6,911 bases of DNA from positions 1 to 6,911 of the forward strand of contig DFJI01000010.1 in NCBI GenBank assembly GCA_002372235.1, read 5' to 3'. Numbering within the stretch: the first letter of the stretch is position 1; each line of letters opens with the position of its first letter. The notes below the pieces were generated by a model. That model was not told the DNA's origin. It saw only the letters and a list, made by a program, of their open reading frames with translations, and made no database searches. This document shows, one piece after another, positions 1-6,508 of this stretch. Origin of the DNA: Prevotella sp. UBA3675. GTDB lineage: Bacteria; Bacteroidota; Bacteroidia; Bacteroidales; Bacteroidaceae. Both the position numbers and the translations under genes were made by a program.

Positions 1-781
1 CCCCTCGGAAACTATAGATGCTCTGCGCATCGTCACCCACCACGCACACACGCTGTCGTTCGCGCGTGAGCTGATAAACGATTTTCTGCTGCACATAGTT
101 GGTGTCCTGATACTCGTCAACCAGCACGTAATGGTATCGCTCCACATATCGCTGACGCACGTCTTCATGGTCTTCAAAGAGCTGATAGATACGCACCAAC
201 AAGTCGTCGAAATCCATGGCATTGGCCTGTTTGCAGCGTTCCATATAGCGCTGATATACCTCAGCCACCTTTGGATGCTTGGAATCGAAAAGCGAACTGA
301 CCGAAAAGGCTTGAGGCATGATCAGACGATTCTTTGCCATTGAGATGGCATCACTCACAGCCGAGGGCTTGTATTGCTTGTCGTCAAGCCCCATCTCTTT
401 GCAGATATTCTTCACGAGTGAGCGGCTGTCACTTTGGTCATAGATGGTAAAGTTTGAAGAATAGCCCACTTTCTCAGCCTCGTTACGAAGGATTCGAAAG
501 AAGACCGAATGAAAGGTGCCCATCTGCAGATAGCGGGCAGATTCGGTTCCGACCAACTGCTCGATACGCTCTCGCATCTCACGTGCAGCCTTGTTCGTAA
601 ACGTAAGTGCCAGAATGTTCCAAGGCTTCAGCCCTATTACGTCTAACAGATAAGCTATCTTGTATGTCAGCACGCGCGTTTTACCGGCACCGGCACCGGC
701 AATCACCAGCGAAGCGCCGTCGCAATACTCCACAGCAGCACGCTGACTCTCATTGAGTTGATCTAATAATTGCTCTCCCAT
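1..781 (-). CDS. UvrD/PcrA-type superfamily 1 DNA helicase, N-terminal third (cut by left window edge)
   Basis: This is an ATP-dependent 3'-5' DNA helicase of the UvrD/PcrA/Rep family, which unwinds DNA in nucleotide excision repair, mismatch repair and clearance of proteins from DNA. The frame is open from the ATG at 781 to the left edge, giving 260 residues of a family usually 700-800 long. Helicase motifs appear in the expected order: Q motif LNESQRAAV (9-17), Walker A AGAGAGKT (28-35), motif Ia TFTNKAAREM (60-69), Ib GTFHS (88-92), MDFDDLL (189-195), motif II VDEYQDTN (221-228) and motif III GDDAQSIYSFRG (249-260). The Walker A serine usual in the family (AGAGSGKT) is alanine here. The gene starts 10 bases after the acetyltransferase stop codon and has no visible Shine-Dalgarno, so it probably depends on upstream transcription. 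UvrD and PcrA cannot be told apart without the C-terminus, so no symbol is assigned. I see no frameshift. Confidence 0.96.
   Translation of the reverse strand, partial: MGEQLLDQLNESQRAAVEYCDGASLVIAGAGAGKTRVLTYKIAYLLDVIGLKPWNILALTFTNKAAREMRERIEQLVGTESARYLQMGTFHSVFFRILRNEAEKVGYSSNFTIYDQSDSRSLVKNICKEMGLDDKQYKPSAVSDAISMAKNRLIMPQAFSVSSLFDSKHPKVAEVYQRYMERCKQANAMDFDDLLVRIYQLFEDHEDVRQRYVERYHYVLVDEYQDTNYVQQKIVYQLTRERQRVCVVGDDAQSIYSFRG
683..700 (-). repeat. Perfect hexanucleotide triplication in the helicase Walker A codons
   Basis: Three perfect tandem copies of GCCGGT (ACCGGC on the plus strand) encode Ala-Gly-Ala-Gly-Ala-Gly of the helicase P-loop, directly before Lys34-Thr35. Gain or loss of one unit would stay in frame but would add or remove an Ala-Gly pair in the nucleotide-binding loop. 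Whether the tract actually varies cannot be seen from one sequence. Confidence 0.9.
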
Positions 782-791
782 AGTGTAAGCT

Positions 792-1298
792 TTAGTTTAG
801 AAGATATTGCATGATGACGGCTGCATGATAGTCTTTTCCATCGTAGAGCCAATCCTTCAGTTCCGCCTCACGAGTGAAGCCGACTTTGCTGAACAGCTCT
901 ACAGAGGCAGGATTGTCGCAGCCAACGAAAGCGAACAACTGATGAAGGTGCAATACCGTCCGGGAATAATCAATAATCTGACGAATCGCATCAGTGGCAT
1001 AGCCCTGACGGCGACAGGCACGTTCTATCACGATTCCCACTTCGGCCCTCAGGTGGCGAGGATCAAAGTTCATGACATCGGCAATGCCGACAACAGCCCC
1101 GTCCTCGTTTTCAATCATCAGGCGGACCTGTCGGTCGGTATATATATCGCCTGTTGCGTTTGATATAAACTCGTGAAGCAAATAACGCGAATAAGGAACG
1201 TTTGTAGCACCAACGTCCCATAGCTGTGAATCGTTCTCTATACGATAGAGCATATCCAGGTCTTCAGGCTCCATAGCCCTGAGTCGCACGTGCTTCAT
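792..1298 (-). CDS. GNAT family N-acetyltransferase, RimJ/RimL-like
   Basis: This 168-residue protein is a GCN5-related N-acetyltransferase of the Acetyltransf_3 (RimJ/RimL-like) sort, which moves acetyl from acetyl-CoA to an amine. The N-terminus has the LRAMEPEDLDMLYRIEND pattern (6-23) common in this group. The central strand EVGIVIE (86-92) leads into the acetyl-CoA pyrophosphate-binding loop RRQGYA (96-101). The motif B region is DNPASVELFSKVGF (128-141). The length is normal for a single GNAT domain and there is no signal peptide. Its ATG overlaps the glycosyltransferase stop codon as ATGA, so the two are probably translationally coupled, and the helicase gene follows after 10 bases. 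The substrate is unknown: it could be a protein N-terminus, a small amine, or an amino sugar handled by the coupled glycosyltransferase. The last option is inference from position only. Confidence 0.93.
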   Translation of the reverse strand: MKHVRLRAMEPEDLDMLYRIENDSQLWDVGATNVPYSRYLLHEFISNATGDIYTDRQVRLMIENEDGAVVGIADVMNFDPRHLRAEVGIVIERACRRQGYATDAIRQIIDYSRTVLHLHQLFAFVGCDNPASVELFSKVGFTREAELKDWLYDGKDYHAAVIMQYLLN

Positions 1299-2422
1299 TG
1301 AATGATTTCTTTAGGAGTAATAAGTACGTGGTTCTTCCTGCTATAGGTTCCTATCTCGAATGTCCCTGCATGCTCGCGGGCATAGGCCAACACGTCTTCA
1401 TAGTTGTATTTGTCATCAACCTCGAACACCAGCACATCGCACGCCCCTATTTCCTCAATGTTCTTGCAGAAAGTTGCATCAAGCGCCTTTCGCCGGGCCA
1501 GCTTCTTACACTCATTGAGCATCGCGCCAGAACCGATGAAACAGAACTGTGTGGCAAAGTCCTTGTCATATCCCAGTCCTATGGAATGCCACATTTTAGA
1601 GTTTTGCATGCCTATCAAGGCAATAAAAGCCCGCAGATAGATAGCAACCTGTATGGGGATGGTAAAGAGAAGCGACAAGTGGCCATAGTGCTTGCGGAAG
1701 AAGATGATCATAGCCTGATAGAACACGTGAACATAGCGGAACGACGATTTCTGAGTCGATTCTCCTTTATAGTGCAGGATATTGGCTGGCACGAACCAGT
1801 TCTCATATCCGCCTTTCAAGATGCGATAGGACAGGTCGATATCCTCACCATACATGAAGAAGTCCTTATCTAACAGTCCTACCTCGTCGAGCACCTTACG
1901 GCGCACCATGCAGAAAGCGCCGCTAATCACTTCTATCCGTCCCGGTTCGTCCCATGACAGATAGCTCATGTAGTAACGCTTGGAAAATCCGAACATCTTC
2001 AGCATGGAGACGAAGGGCGTAGGTATTCCGCGTCGTGACTCTCGTGCCAATGTGCCGTCAGCATTGTGCATCTTCACGCCTACGCCACCAGCCTTCGGAT
2101 GAGCATCCAGAAAGTCAACGACCTGTCTTATGGCATCTTCGCCGACGAAGGTATCAGGATTCAGCAACAGCACATACTCGCCTGTTGATTCACGTATGGC
2201 CTTATTATTGGCTCGTGCGAAGCCTAAATTATGATTACTCTCAATGAGTTCAATACGCTTGCCAAACCGACGACGAAGATATGGCACAGAGCCATCTGTT
2301 GAGTGATTATCAACAACGAATATCTCAGTCTCGATGTCCTTTGTGGCTCGCTCGACACTATTGATGCACTGTTCTATGTAGTAGCGCACATTATAGTTTA
2401 CTATGATGACGCTCAGTTTCAT
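1295..2422 (-). CDS. Family 2 glycosyltransferase (WbbL/rhamnosyltransferase-like) with extra C-terminal Rossmann-like domain
   Basis: This 375-residue protein combines a GT-A glycosyltransferase domain with a C-terminal extension. It should transfer a sugar from a nucleotide-sugar donor to a lipid-linked or glycan acceptor at the inner face of the membrane. In the GT2 domain I see the start SVIIVNYN (4-11), VDNHSTDGS (37-45), NLGFARANN (65-73), the DXD-equivalent region LLLNPDT (85-91), SGAFCMVRR (167-175), the acceptor-side GEDIDLSYR (192-200) and HYKGEST (217-223). A hydrophobic stretch at about 248-271 could attach it to the membrane. Residues about 291-375 alternate strand and helix, beginning with FCFIGSG (293-299), and look like a small Rossmann-like fold that plain GT2 enzymes lack. 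The start overlaps the stop of the upstream membrane-protein gene as ATGA, and its own stop overlaps the acetyltransferase start in the same way. Donor sugar and product cannot be told from sequence. Confidence 0.94.
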   Translation of the reverse strand: MKLSVIIVNYNVRYYIEQCINSVERATKDIETEIFVVDNHSTDGSVPYLRRRFGKRIELIESNHNLGFARANNKAIRESTGEYVLLLNPDTFVGEDAIRQVVDFLDAHPKAGGVGVKMHNADGTLARESRRGIPTPFVSMLKMFGFSKRYYMSYLSWDEPGRIEVISGAFCMVRRKVLDEVGLLDKDFFMYGEDIDLSYRILKGGYENWFVPANILHYKGESTQKSSFRYVHVFYQAMIIFFRKHYGHLSLLFTIPIQVAIYLRAFIALIGMQNSKMWHSIGLGYDKDFATQFCFIGSGAMLNECKKLARRKALDATFCKNIEEIGACDVLVFEVDDKYNYEDVLAYAREHAGTFEIGTYSRKNHVLITPKEIIQ

Positions 2423-2847
2423 TTTTCCATGTAACCAGTTTCGTTAATGAGGCGTTCCTTCGACGGGTAGATGAAGAAGAAGCCCATGCCTGTAATCAAG
2501 GCCAACCACACGAACGATGGATTGATGAACAGGAAATAGCCAACGAGATTAAACAATGTGATACCTTCTATCAGTGCAAATCGCACTTTGCTCATTGTCA
2601 TATAGTGTGTCAAGGGCTTTTCCTTAATTTGCTGCTCCACTGCCTTGATTTTGAATAAGCGTAAGGCCAAGACCAATCCGCCCAATGAAATCAGGACGGC
2701 TATCGATTGCCAGACATATTCAAAGGTAGGATCTGCTTCCATGCCTACAGTGTCTTCAACAATATATTCAAACACTAAAGCCATAGCAAGTGTCATGGTA
2801 ACCATCAACCAATAGATAATCTTTAACGTCTTTACAATTTCATTCAT
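2419..2847 (-). CDS. Small four-helix integral membrane protein, function unknown
   Basis: I do not recognise a named family in this 142-residue protein. It has four hydrophobic segments, at about 8-29, 45-64, 90-107 and 109-127, joined by a short acidic loop after the first (EYIVEDTVGMEADP, 27-40) and a basic, polar loop between the second and third (KIKAVEQQIKEKP, 66-78). No enzyme motif, cysteine pair or signal peptidase site stands out. It sits 19 bases after recR and overlaps the glycosyltransferase start by 4 bases (ATGA), so it is likely made together with that enzyme. Unlike its neighbours it has a strong Shine-Dalgarno site. A role alongside the glycosyltransferase at the membrane is a guess from coupling; it may simply be a conserved bystander. 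The reading frame itself is convincing because of the tight packing on both sides. Confidence 0.88.
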   Translation of the reverse strand: MNEIVKTLKIIYWLMVTMTLAMALVFEYIVEDTVGMEADPTFEYVWQSIAVLISLGGLVLALRLFKIKAVEQQIKEKPLTHYMTMSKVRFALIEGITLFNLVGYFLFINPSFVWLALITGMGFFFIYPSKERLINETGYMEK

Positions 2848-2856
2848 ATCGTATCA

Positions 2857-2862
2857 CTCCTT
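2857..2862 (-). promoter_or_regulatory. Strong Shine-Dalgarno site for the membrane-protein gene
   Basis: On the minus strand the 19 bases between the recR stop and the next ATG contain AAGGAG, 9 bases before the start at 2847. Most other genes in the window have no such site, which is normal for Bacteroidetes. The site supports the chosen start and suggests fresh initiation after recR rather than only re-initiation. Confidence 0.6.
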
Positions 2863-2866
2863 TTCT

Positions 2867-3481
2867 TTATTTCCCGTCAAATGGCGTTCTGTTCAGGATA
2901 GAGCGCCCCAGCGTGACTTCATCGGTATATTCCAACTCATTGCCTACGCTGATGCCGCGTGCAATCACGCTCACCTTCACGTTAAAGGGTGCCAGTTTCC
3001 TGAATATATAGAAATTGGTGGTATCGCCCTCCATCGTGGGGTTCAGCGCCAGTATGACTTCTTTCACGTCGCCCTCTCCCACTCGCTTCACGAGCGATTC
3101 AATCTCCAGATCAGCAGGACCTATACCGTCCATAGGCGAGATGATGCCCCCCAACACATGATAGAGTCCATGAAACTGCTGTGTATTCTCTATAGCCATC
3201 ACGTCCTGAATGTTCTCGACCACACAGACCACGGTCTCGTCACGCCGGGGATCACGACATATAGGACACACGTCCTCGTCACTGATGTTATGACACACCT
3301 TACAGAACTTCACTTCGTGCTTCATCGTAGTCAGCGCCTCGGTGAAGTGTTCCACATCCTCCGTTGACTGGCGCAACAGATGAAGCACCAGCCGCAAAGC
3401 TGTCTTCCGCCCTATGCCCGGGAGTTTTGAGAACTCCTGAACAGAGCGTTCCAATAAACGGGAAGGATATTGCTGAGCCAT
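2867..3481 (-). CDS. recR: Recombination mediator protein RecR
   Basis: RecR works with RecO (and RecF) to load RecA onto single-stranded DNA coated with SSB during gap repair. The protein is 204 residues, close to the usual 198-205. Domains in order are: a helix-hairpin-helix region with KLPGIGRKTALRLVLHLL (19-36); a C4 zinc finger with Cys60, Cys63, Cys72 and Cys75; a Toprim domain from about 83 with the acidic Glu89 in VVENIQDVMAIE and the NPTMEGDTT motif (147-155); and the C-terminal ARGISVGNELEYTDEVTLG segment (174-192) ending in SILNR. All family landmarks are present and intact. It lies 52 bases after the ABC-F gene and 19 bases before the small membrane-protein gene. The start ATG at 3481 fits the usual N-terminus (PSRLLERSVQEFSKLPGIG) and has no Shine-Dalgarno. 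Confidence 0.98.
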   Translation of the reverse strand: MAQQYPSRLLERSVQEFSKLPGIGRKTALRLVLHLLRQSTEDVEHFTEALTTMKHEVKFCKVCHNISDEDVCPICRDPRRDETVVCVVENIQDVMAIENTQQFHGLYHVLGGIISPMDGIGPADLEIESLVKRVGEGDVKEVILALNPTMEGDTTNFYIFRKLAPFNVKVSVIARGISVGNELEYTDEVTLGRSILNRTPFDGK

Positions 3482-3533
3482 GTGGAATTTGCTTTTTCTT
3501 CTAAGGTTATTCTATTTAGGACGTCAACCGCCA

Positions 3534-5360
3534 TCACGCATACTCTGATAGTTCCAGCCAGCGCATCGACTTTTCGTCTAATTCTTCGTTGAGCAACGGA
3601 AGTCGCTTGCTCATCTGTGTGATCTCATCTACTGAAGTCGTTCCTCCACAGAGTGCCTCCTCTATCTGTTTCTTCTCTGCTTCCAACACCGCGATGTCTT
3701 TCTCCAACTGTTCATACTCACGTTTTTCTTTAAACGTAAGTTTTCTTTTAGCGGCATCGGATGTCTGTTTCTGCCCGCGAGAAGAGTCACTGTTCTCTTT
3801 CTCTTCGTTCACGGCATTTTTCCCCAGACCAGGCGTATCGCCGTTGGAGTTCATTGCTTCGAAGTCCCTGTACTGTGTGTAATTACCGGGGAAGTCCTGT
3901 ATTTTTCCCTGTCCCTTAAACACCAGCAAATGGTCAACCACCTTGTCCATGAAGTAGCGATCGTGTGACACCACGATGACACATCCGGGGAAGTCCTGCA
4001 AGTATTCTTCCAGGATCTGAAGCGTCACGATGTCAAGGTCATTGGTAGGCTCGTCGAGCACCAAAAAGTTCGGATTGCGCATGAGCACGGTGCAGAGATA
4101 GAGTTTACGGCGCTCGCCCCCCGACAGCTTATACACATAATTATGTTGTTGTTCGGGAGTAAAGAGGAAGTGCTGTAGGAACTGACTGGCCGAGAGGTGA
4201 CGGCCCGAGCCGAGGTCAACATACTCGGCAATATCGCGCACCACGTCAATCACCTTTTGCTGTTCGTCAAACTGCAGTCCCTCTTGTGAGAAATAGCCGA
4301 AACGCACCGTCTCGCCAATGATGATTCTACCGGCATCTGGCTCCATCTCGCCCAATAGCATCTTGATGAAGGTCGATTTACCAGTACCGTTGTTGCCCAC
4401 GATGCCCAACTTCTCAAACCGGGAGAAATTATAATAGAAATCCTTGAGAATGATCAAGTCGTCAGACGATGATGCCTGCGCAAAGGCTTTCGAGACATAC
4501 TGACATTCAAAGATTTTGCTTCCTATATACACATTTGATGCCTTGAGCCTCATCTGGCGCTCCTCTATACGGGCCTTTGCCACACGTTCCAACTCGTAGA
4601 AGGCGTCTTCACGGTACTTGGCCTTATGTCCTCGTGCCTGTGGCATGCGTCGCATCCATTCGAGCTCTGTACGGTAGAGGTTGTTCGCACGTGCTATTTC
4701 GGCACGGCGATTGTCAATGCGCTCCTGCCGTTTCTCCAGATAATAGGAGTAGTTGCCACGATAGGTGTAGATAGTACGATCGTCAATCTCGAGAATGACT
4801 GAACACACCCGATCCAGGAAATAGCGGTCGTGTGTAACCATGAGAAGCGTTTTACGTCCACGGTTCAGGAAGCCTTCCAGCCATTCAATCATCTCAAGGT
4901 CAAGATGGTTGGTAGGCTCGTCCAGAATGAGCAAGTCGGGTTCCAAGATTAGCACATTGGCCAGTGCCACGCGCTTCTGCTGTCCACCTGACAACTGCCC
5001 CATAGGCTGTTGCAAGTCACGTATCTTGAGCTGCGTGAGAATCTGCTTTGCCCGAAGCACCTTTTCAGGATTCCCCTCATGATTGAAACAGGCATCGAGC
5101 ACACTCTCCTTTGGGTCAAACTTAGGCGACTGCTCTAAGATGCCCACCTTCAAGTCGCGCTTGAAAATGATGGAGCCACTGTCATAGCCGTCCTTGCCCG
5201 CCAGCAAAGAGAGCAAGGTCGATTTGCCCGTACCATTCTTGGCGATAAGCCCCACCTTTTGTCCCTCTGCAATAGAAAAGCTGATGTTCTCGAAAAGCAC
5301 AAGAGAACCAAATGTTTTGGTCAGATTCTGTACGTCAAGATAAGGTATTTCCTTGGGCAT
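3534..5360 (-). CDS. uup: ABC-F family ATPase, Uup type
   Basis: This 608-residue cytosolic protein has two ABC ATPase domains and no membrane segments, so it is an ABC-F protein acting on ribosomes, not a transporter. Domain 1 has Walker A as AKNGTGKST (40-48), signature LSGGQQKRVALA (123-134), Walker B LLILDEPTNHLD (143-154) and H-loop THDR (176-179). The interdomain linker carries the basic stretch EWMRRMPQARGHKAKYR (234-250), which in ABC-F proteins reaches toward the P-site tRNA. Domain 2 has GNNGTGKST (322-330), KLSGGERRKL (411-420), FLVLDEPTNDLD (432-443) and SHDR (465-468). After PGNYTQYRDF (491-500) come a polar spacer and a charged coiled coil (about 540-605), the C-terminal domain typical of Uup, which in E. 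coli binds nucleic acid and limits transposon precise excision. It follows ysxC after 12 bases. Uup is the best fit because of the tail, but other ABC-F classes also have coiled-coil tails. Confidence 0.95.
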   Translation of the reverse strand: MPKEIPYLDVQNLTKTFGSLVLFENISFSIAEGQKVGLIAKNGTGKSTLLSLLAGKDGYDSGSIIFKRDLKVGILEQSPKFDPKESVLDACFNHEGNPEKVLRAKQILTQLKIRDLQQPMGQLSGGQQKRVALANVLILEPDLLILDEPTNHLDLEMIEWLEGFLNRGRKTLLMVTHDRYFLDRVCSVILEIDDRTIYTYRGNYSYYLEKRQERIDNRRAEIARANNLYRTELEWMRRMPQARGHKAKYREDAFYELERVAKARIEERQMRLKASNVYIGSKIFECQYVSKAFAQASSSDDLIILKDFYYNFSRFEKLGIVGNNGTGKSTFIKMLLGEMEPDAGRIIIGETVRFGYFSQEGLQFDEQQKVIDVVRDIAEYVDLGSGRHLSASQFLQHFLFTPEQQHNYVYKLSGGERRKLYLCTVLMRNPNFLVLDEPTNDLDIVTLQILEEYLQDFPGCVIVVSHDRYFMDKVVDHLLVFKGQGKIQDFPGNYTQYRDFEAMNSNGDTPGLGKNAVNEEKENSDSSRGQKQTSDAAKRKLTFKEKREYEQLEKDIAVLEAEKKQIEEALCGGTTSVDEITQMSKRLPLLNEELDEKSMRWLELSEYA

Positions 5361-5372
5361 CTACTTCAAGCG

Positions 5373-5978
5373 TTATGAATTTTTGAGTTCTTTGTTAATC
5401 TGCTCAATATAGCCGAGCACCTCATCGCGGCCTGCACCTTTCTCTGACGATGTGACGAAATAAGGCGGCATCTCCTCCCACGTCTCCAGCATCTTCTGCT
5501 CATAGGCGGCTACATTGGCACGAACCTTGGCAGCCGTCAGTTTGTCGGCTTTAGTAAAGACGATGGAGAATGGTATGCTCGACACTCCAAGCCAGTTGAT
5601 GAATTCCAAGTCGATGGGCTGCGGCTCCAGTCTTATGTCAACGAGCACGAAGACGTTCACCAGTTGTTCGCGTCCCAGAATGTAGCCGCGTATCATCTGA
5701 TCCAGCTTTGCCACCTCCTTCTTCGAACGCTTGGCATAGCCATAGCCAGGCAAATCGACCAAGTACCACTCCTTATTTATTATAAAATGGTTGATCAGGA
5801 GTGTCTTGCCCGGTGTAGCCGAGGTCTTAGCCAGCTTTCTGTTTTTAGCCAGCATGTTGATGAGACTCGACTTGCCTACGTTTGAGCGCCCGATAAAGGC
5901 AAACTCCGGCTTGGTGTCTTTGGGACACAGCGAGACCATCGGGGCAGAAATCACGAATTCGGCTGATTTTACTTCCAT
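5373..5978 (-). CDS. ysxC: Ribosome biogenesis GTPase YsxC/EngB
   Basis: This is an essential-type TRAFAC GTPase needed for late assembly of the 50S ribosomal subunit. From the ATG at 5978 it has 201 residues, the normal family length. The G motifs are GRSNVGKSS (G1, 30-38), TPGKT (G2, 55-59), DLPGYGYA (G3, 75-82), TKAD (G4, 142-145) and TSSEKG (G5, 176-181). An in-frame TTG at 5987 would add three residues (Met-Lys-Val), but family members start with a MEhxSAEFVIS-like sequence, so I chose the ATG, which gives MEVKSAEFVISAP. There is no Shine-Dalgarno; the leader instead holds CCCTCC. It lies 48 bases after the DUF4293 gene and 12 bases before the ABC-F gene, which places two ribosome-directed factors side by side. 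Confidence 0.96.
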   Translation of the reverse strand: MEVKSAEFVISAPMVSLCPKDTKPEFAFIGRSNVGKSSLINMLAKNRKLAKTSATPGKTLLINHFIINKEWYLVDLPGYGYAKRSKKEVAKLDQMIRGYILGREQLVNVFVLVDIRLEPQPIDLEFINWLGVSSIPFSIVFTKADKLTAAKVRANVAAYEQKMLETWEEMPPYFVTSSEKGAGRDEVLGYIEQINKELKNS

Positions 5979-6026
5979 AACTTTCAAGGAGGGTTACCAA
6001 TTACTTTGTAGAAAGGCTTGCGCGTA

Positions 6027-6473
6027 TCATCTGATGCGGTCAAGCGAACGCACCAGCTTCTCGTCGGCCAGGATGCCACGTCGCGCCATAAACTGCAGCA
6101 GGATGCTGACAGCAGGCAGGACTACCGTCCACTCCAGCACCATCGAGCCGCCTATGCGCTGAGGCAACACGGCCAGCAAGAGGAACCAAACGACCAGCAG
6201 CGCCATGTTGATCAAGCACATCGTCGCTTGCAGCTTGCGCTTCATATACATGAAGATGGTGACCAGCGACAACAATGCCGACAGTACCAGACAGGCGAAA
6301 AGCGGAGCCGAGCGGAACGTGTGATGTCCCTGTCCGTCGCTCAGCCAGAGGTTATACACCTTGGCAAAGACAATGCCTTCGTTGCCATAGAGCGTAGCCA
6401 CCTGCATGCACATGCACACAACAGTAAGGATGAACGCTGCCAGCAAGAACAACGTTTGTTTGCGTTGTATCAT
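6027..6473 (-). CDS. DUF4293 family four-helix membrane protein
   Basis: This 148-residue protein matches the DUF4293 family, which is confined largely to Bacteroidetes and has no known function. The family landmarks are the opening MIQRKQTLFLL (1-11) and the closing GILADEKLVRSLDRIR (133-148). Four hydrophobic helices lie at about 7-27, 57-76, 82-104 and 112-129. The loop between the first two helices (about 28-56) contains a histidine pair and probably faces the periplasm, with the charged C-terminal tail in the cytosol; this topology follows the positive-inside rule and is inferred. The gene starts 35 bases after the omega-like gene, an arrangement I know as common in this phylum. No Shine-Dalgarno is seen before the ATG at 6473. 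Family assignment is from recognition of the two end motifs, not from a profile search. Confidence 0.87.
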   Translation of the reverse strand: MIQRKQTLFLLAAFILTVVCMCMQVATLYGNEGIVFAKVYNLWLSDGQGHHTFRSAPLFACLVLSALLSLVTIFMYMKRKLQATMCLINMALLVVWFLLLAVLPQRIGGSMVLEWTVVLPAVSILLQFMARRGILADEKLVRSLDRIR

Positions 6474-6508
6474 GTTGAATTACACGTGTAAAAAATGGTT
6501 CAGAACTA

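Noticed and set aside
40..48. Possible damage of the first Walker A of the ABC-F protein (residues 40-48, Gly to Ala at the first position)
   Set aside because: The lysine, serine, signature, Walker B and H-loop of that domain are all intact, and I recall AKNGTGK as a normal variant in Bacteroidetes ABC-F proteins. The positions given here are residue numbers of the protein at 3534-5360.
807..1163. Open frame of 118 codons on the plus strand opposite the acetyltransferase
   Set aside because: It is fully antisense to a GNAT gene with intact acetyl-CoA-binding motif and tight operon spacing, so it is a shadow.
1298..1873. Open frame of 191 codons on the plus strand opposite the glycosyltransferase
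   Set aside because: It lies wholly antisense to a gene with clear GT2 motifs, has no ribosome binding site, and the translation shows no family pattern. It results from the codon choice of the real gene.
3482..3533. TTGACG-like -35 box in the 52-base gap before recR
   Set aside because: On the minus strand TTGACG is present, but the nearest -10-like TAGAAT is only about 7 bases away and no TAnnTTTG box is found, so a promoter is not supported.
5979..5987. TTG start for ysxC at 5987, three codons upstream of the ATG
   Set aside because: The ATG at 5978 gives the usual family N-terminus and no ribosome binding site favours the TTG.
5985..5993. AAGGAGGG on the plus strand, which is CCCTCCTT in the ysxC leader
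   Set aside because: As a Shine-Dalgarno it would serve a plus-strand gene, but no plausible start follows. As an imitation of the 16S rRNA tail in the ysxC message it is most likely chance for such a short string.
6018..6491. Open frame of 157 codons on the plus strand opposite the DUF4293 gene
   Set aside because: The product is rich in Gln, Arg and His with no hydrophobic core, as expected for the antisense of a Leu- and Val-rich membrane protein. The minus-strand gene has recognised family end motifs.
6480..6491. 12-base perfect palindrome TTACACGTGTAA between the omega-like gene and the DUF4293 gene
   Set aside because: A perfect 12-mer palindrome is expected about once or twice in a 7 kb window by chance, there is no T-run after it, and no promoter boxes surround it. 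I do not call it a terminator or an operator.
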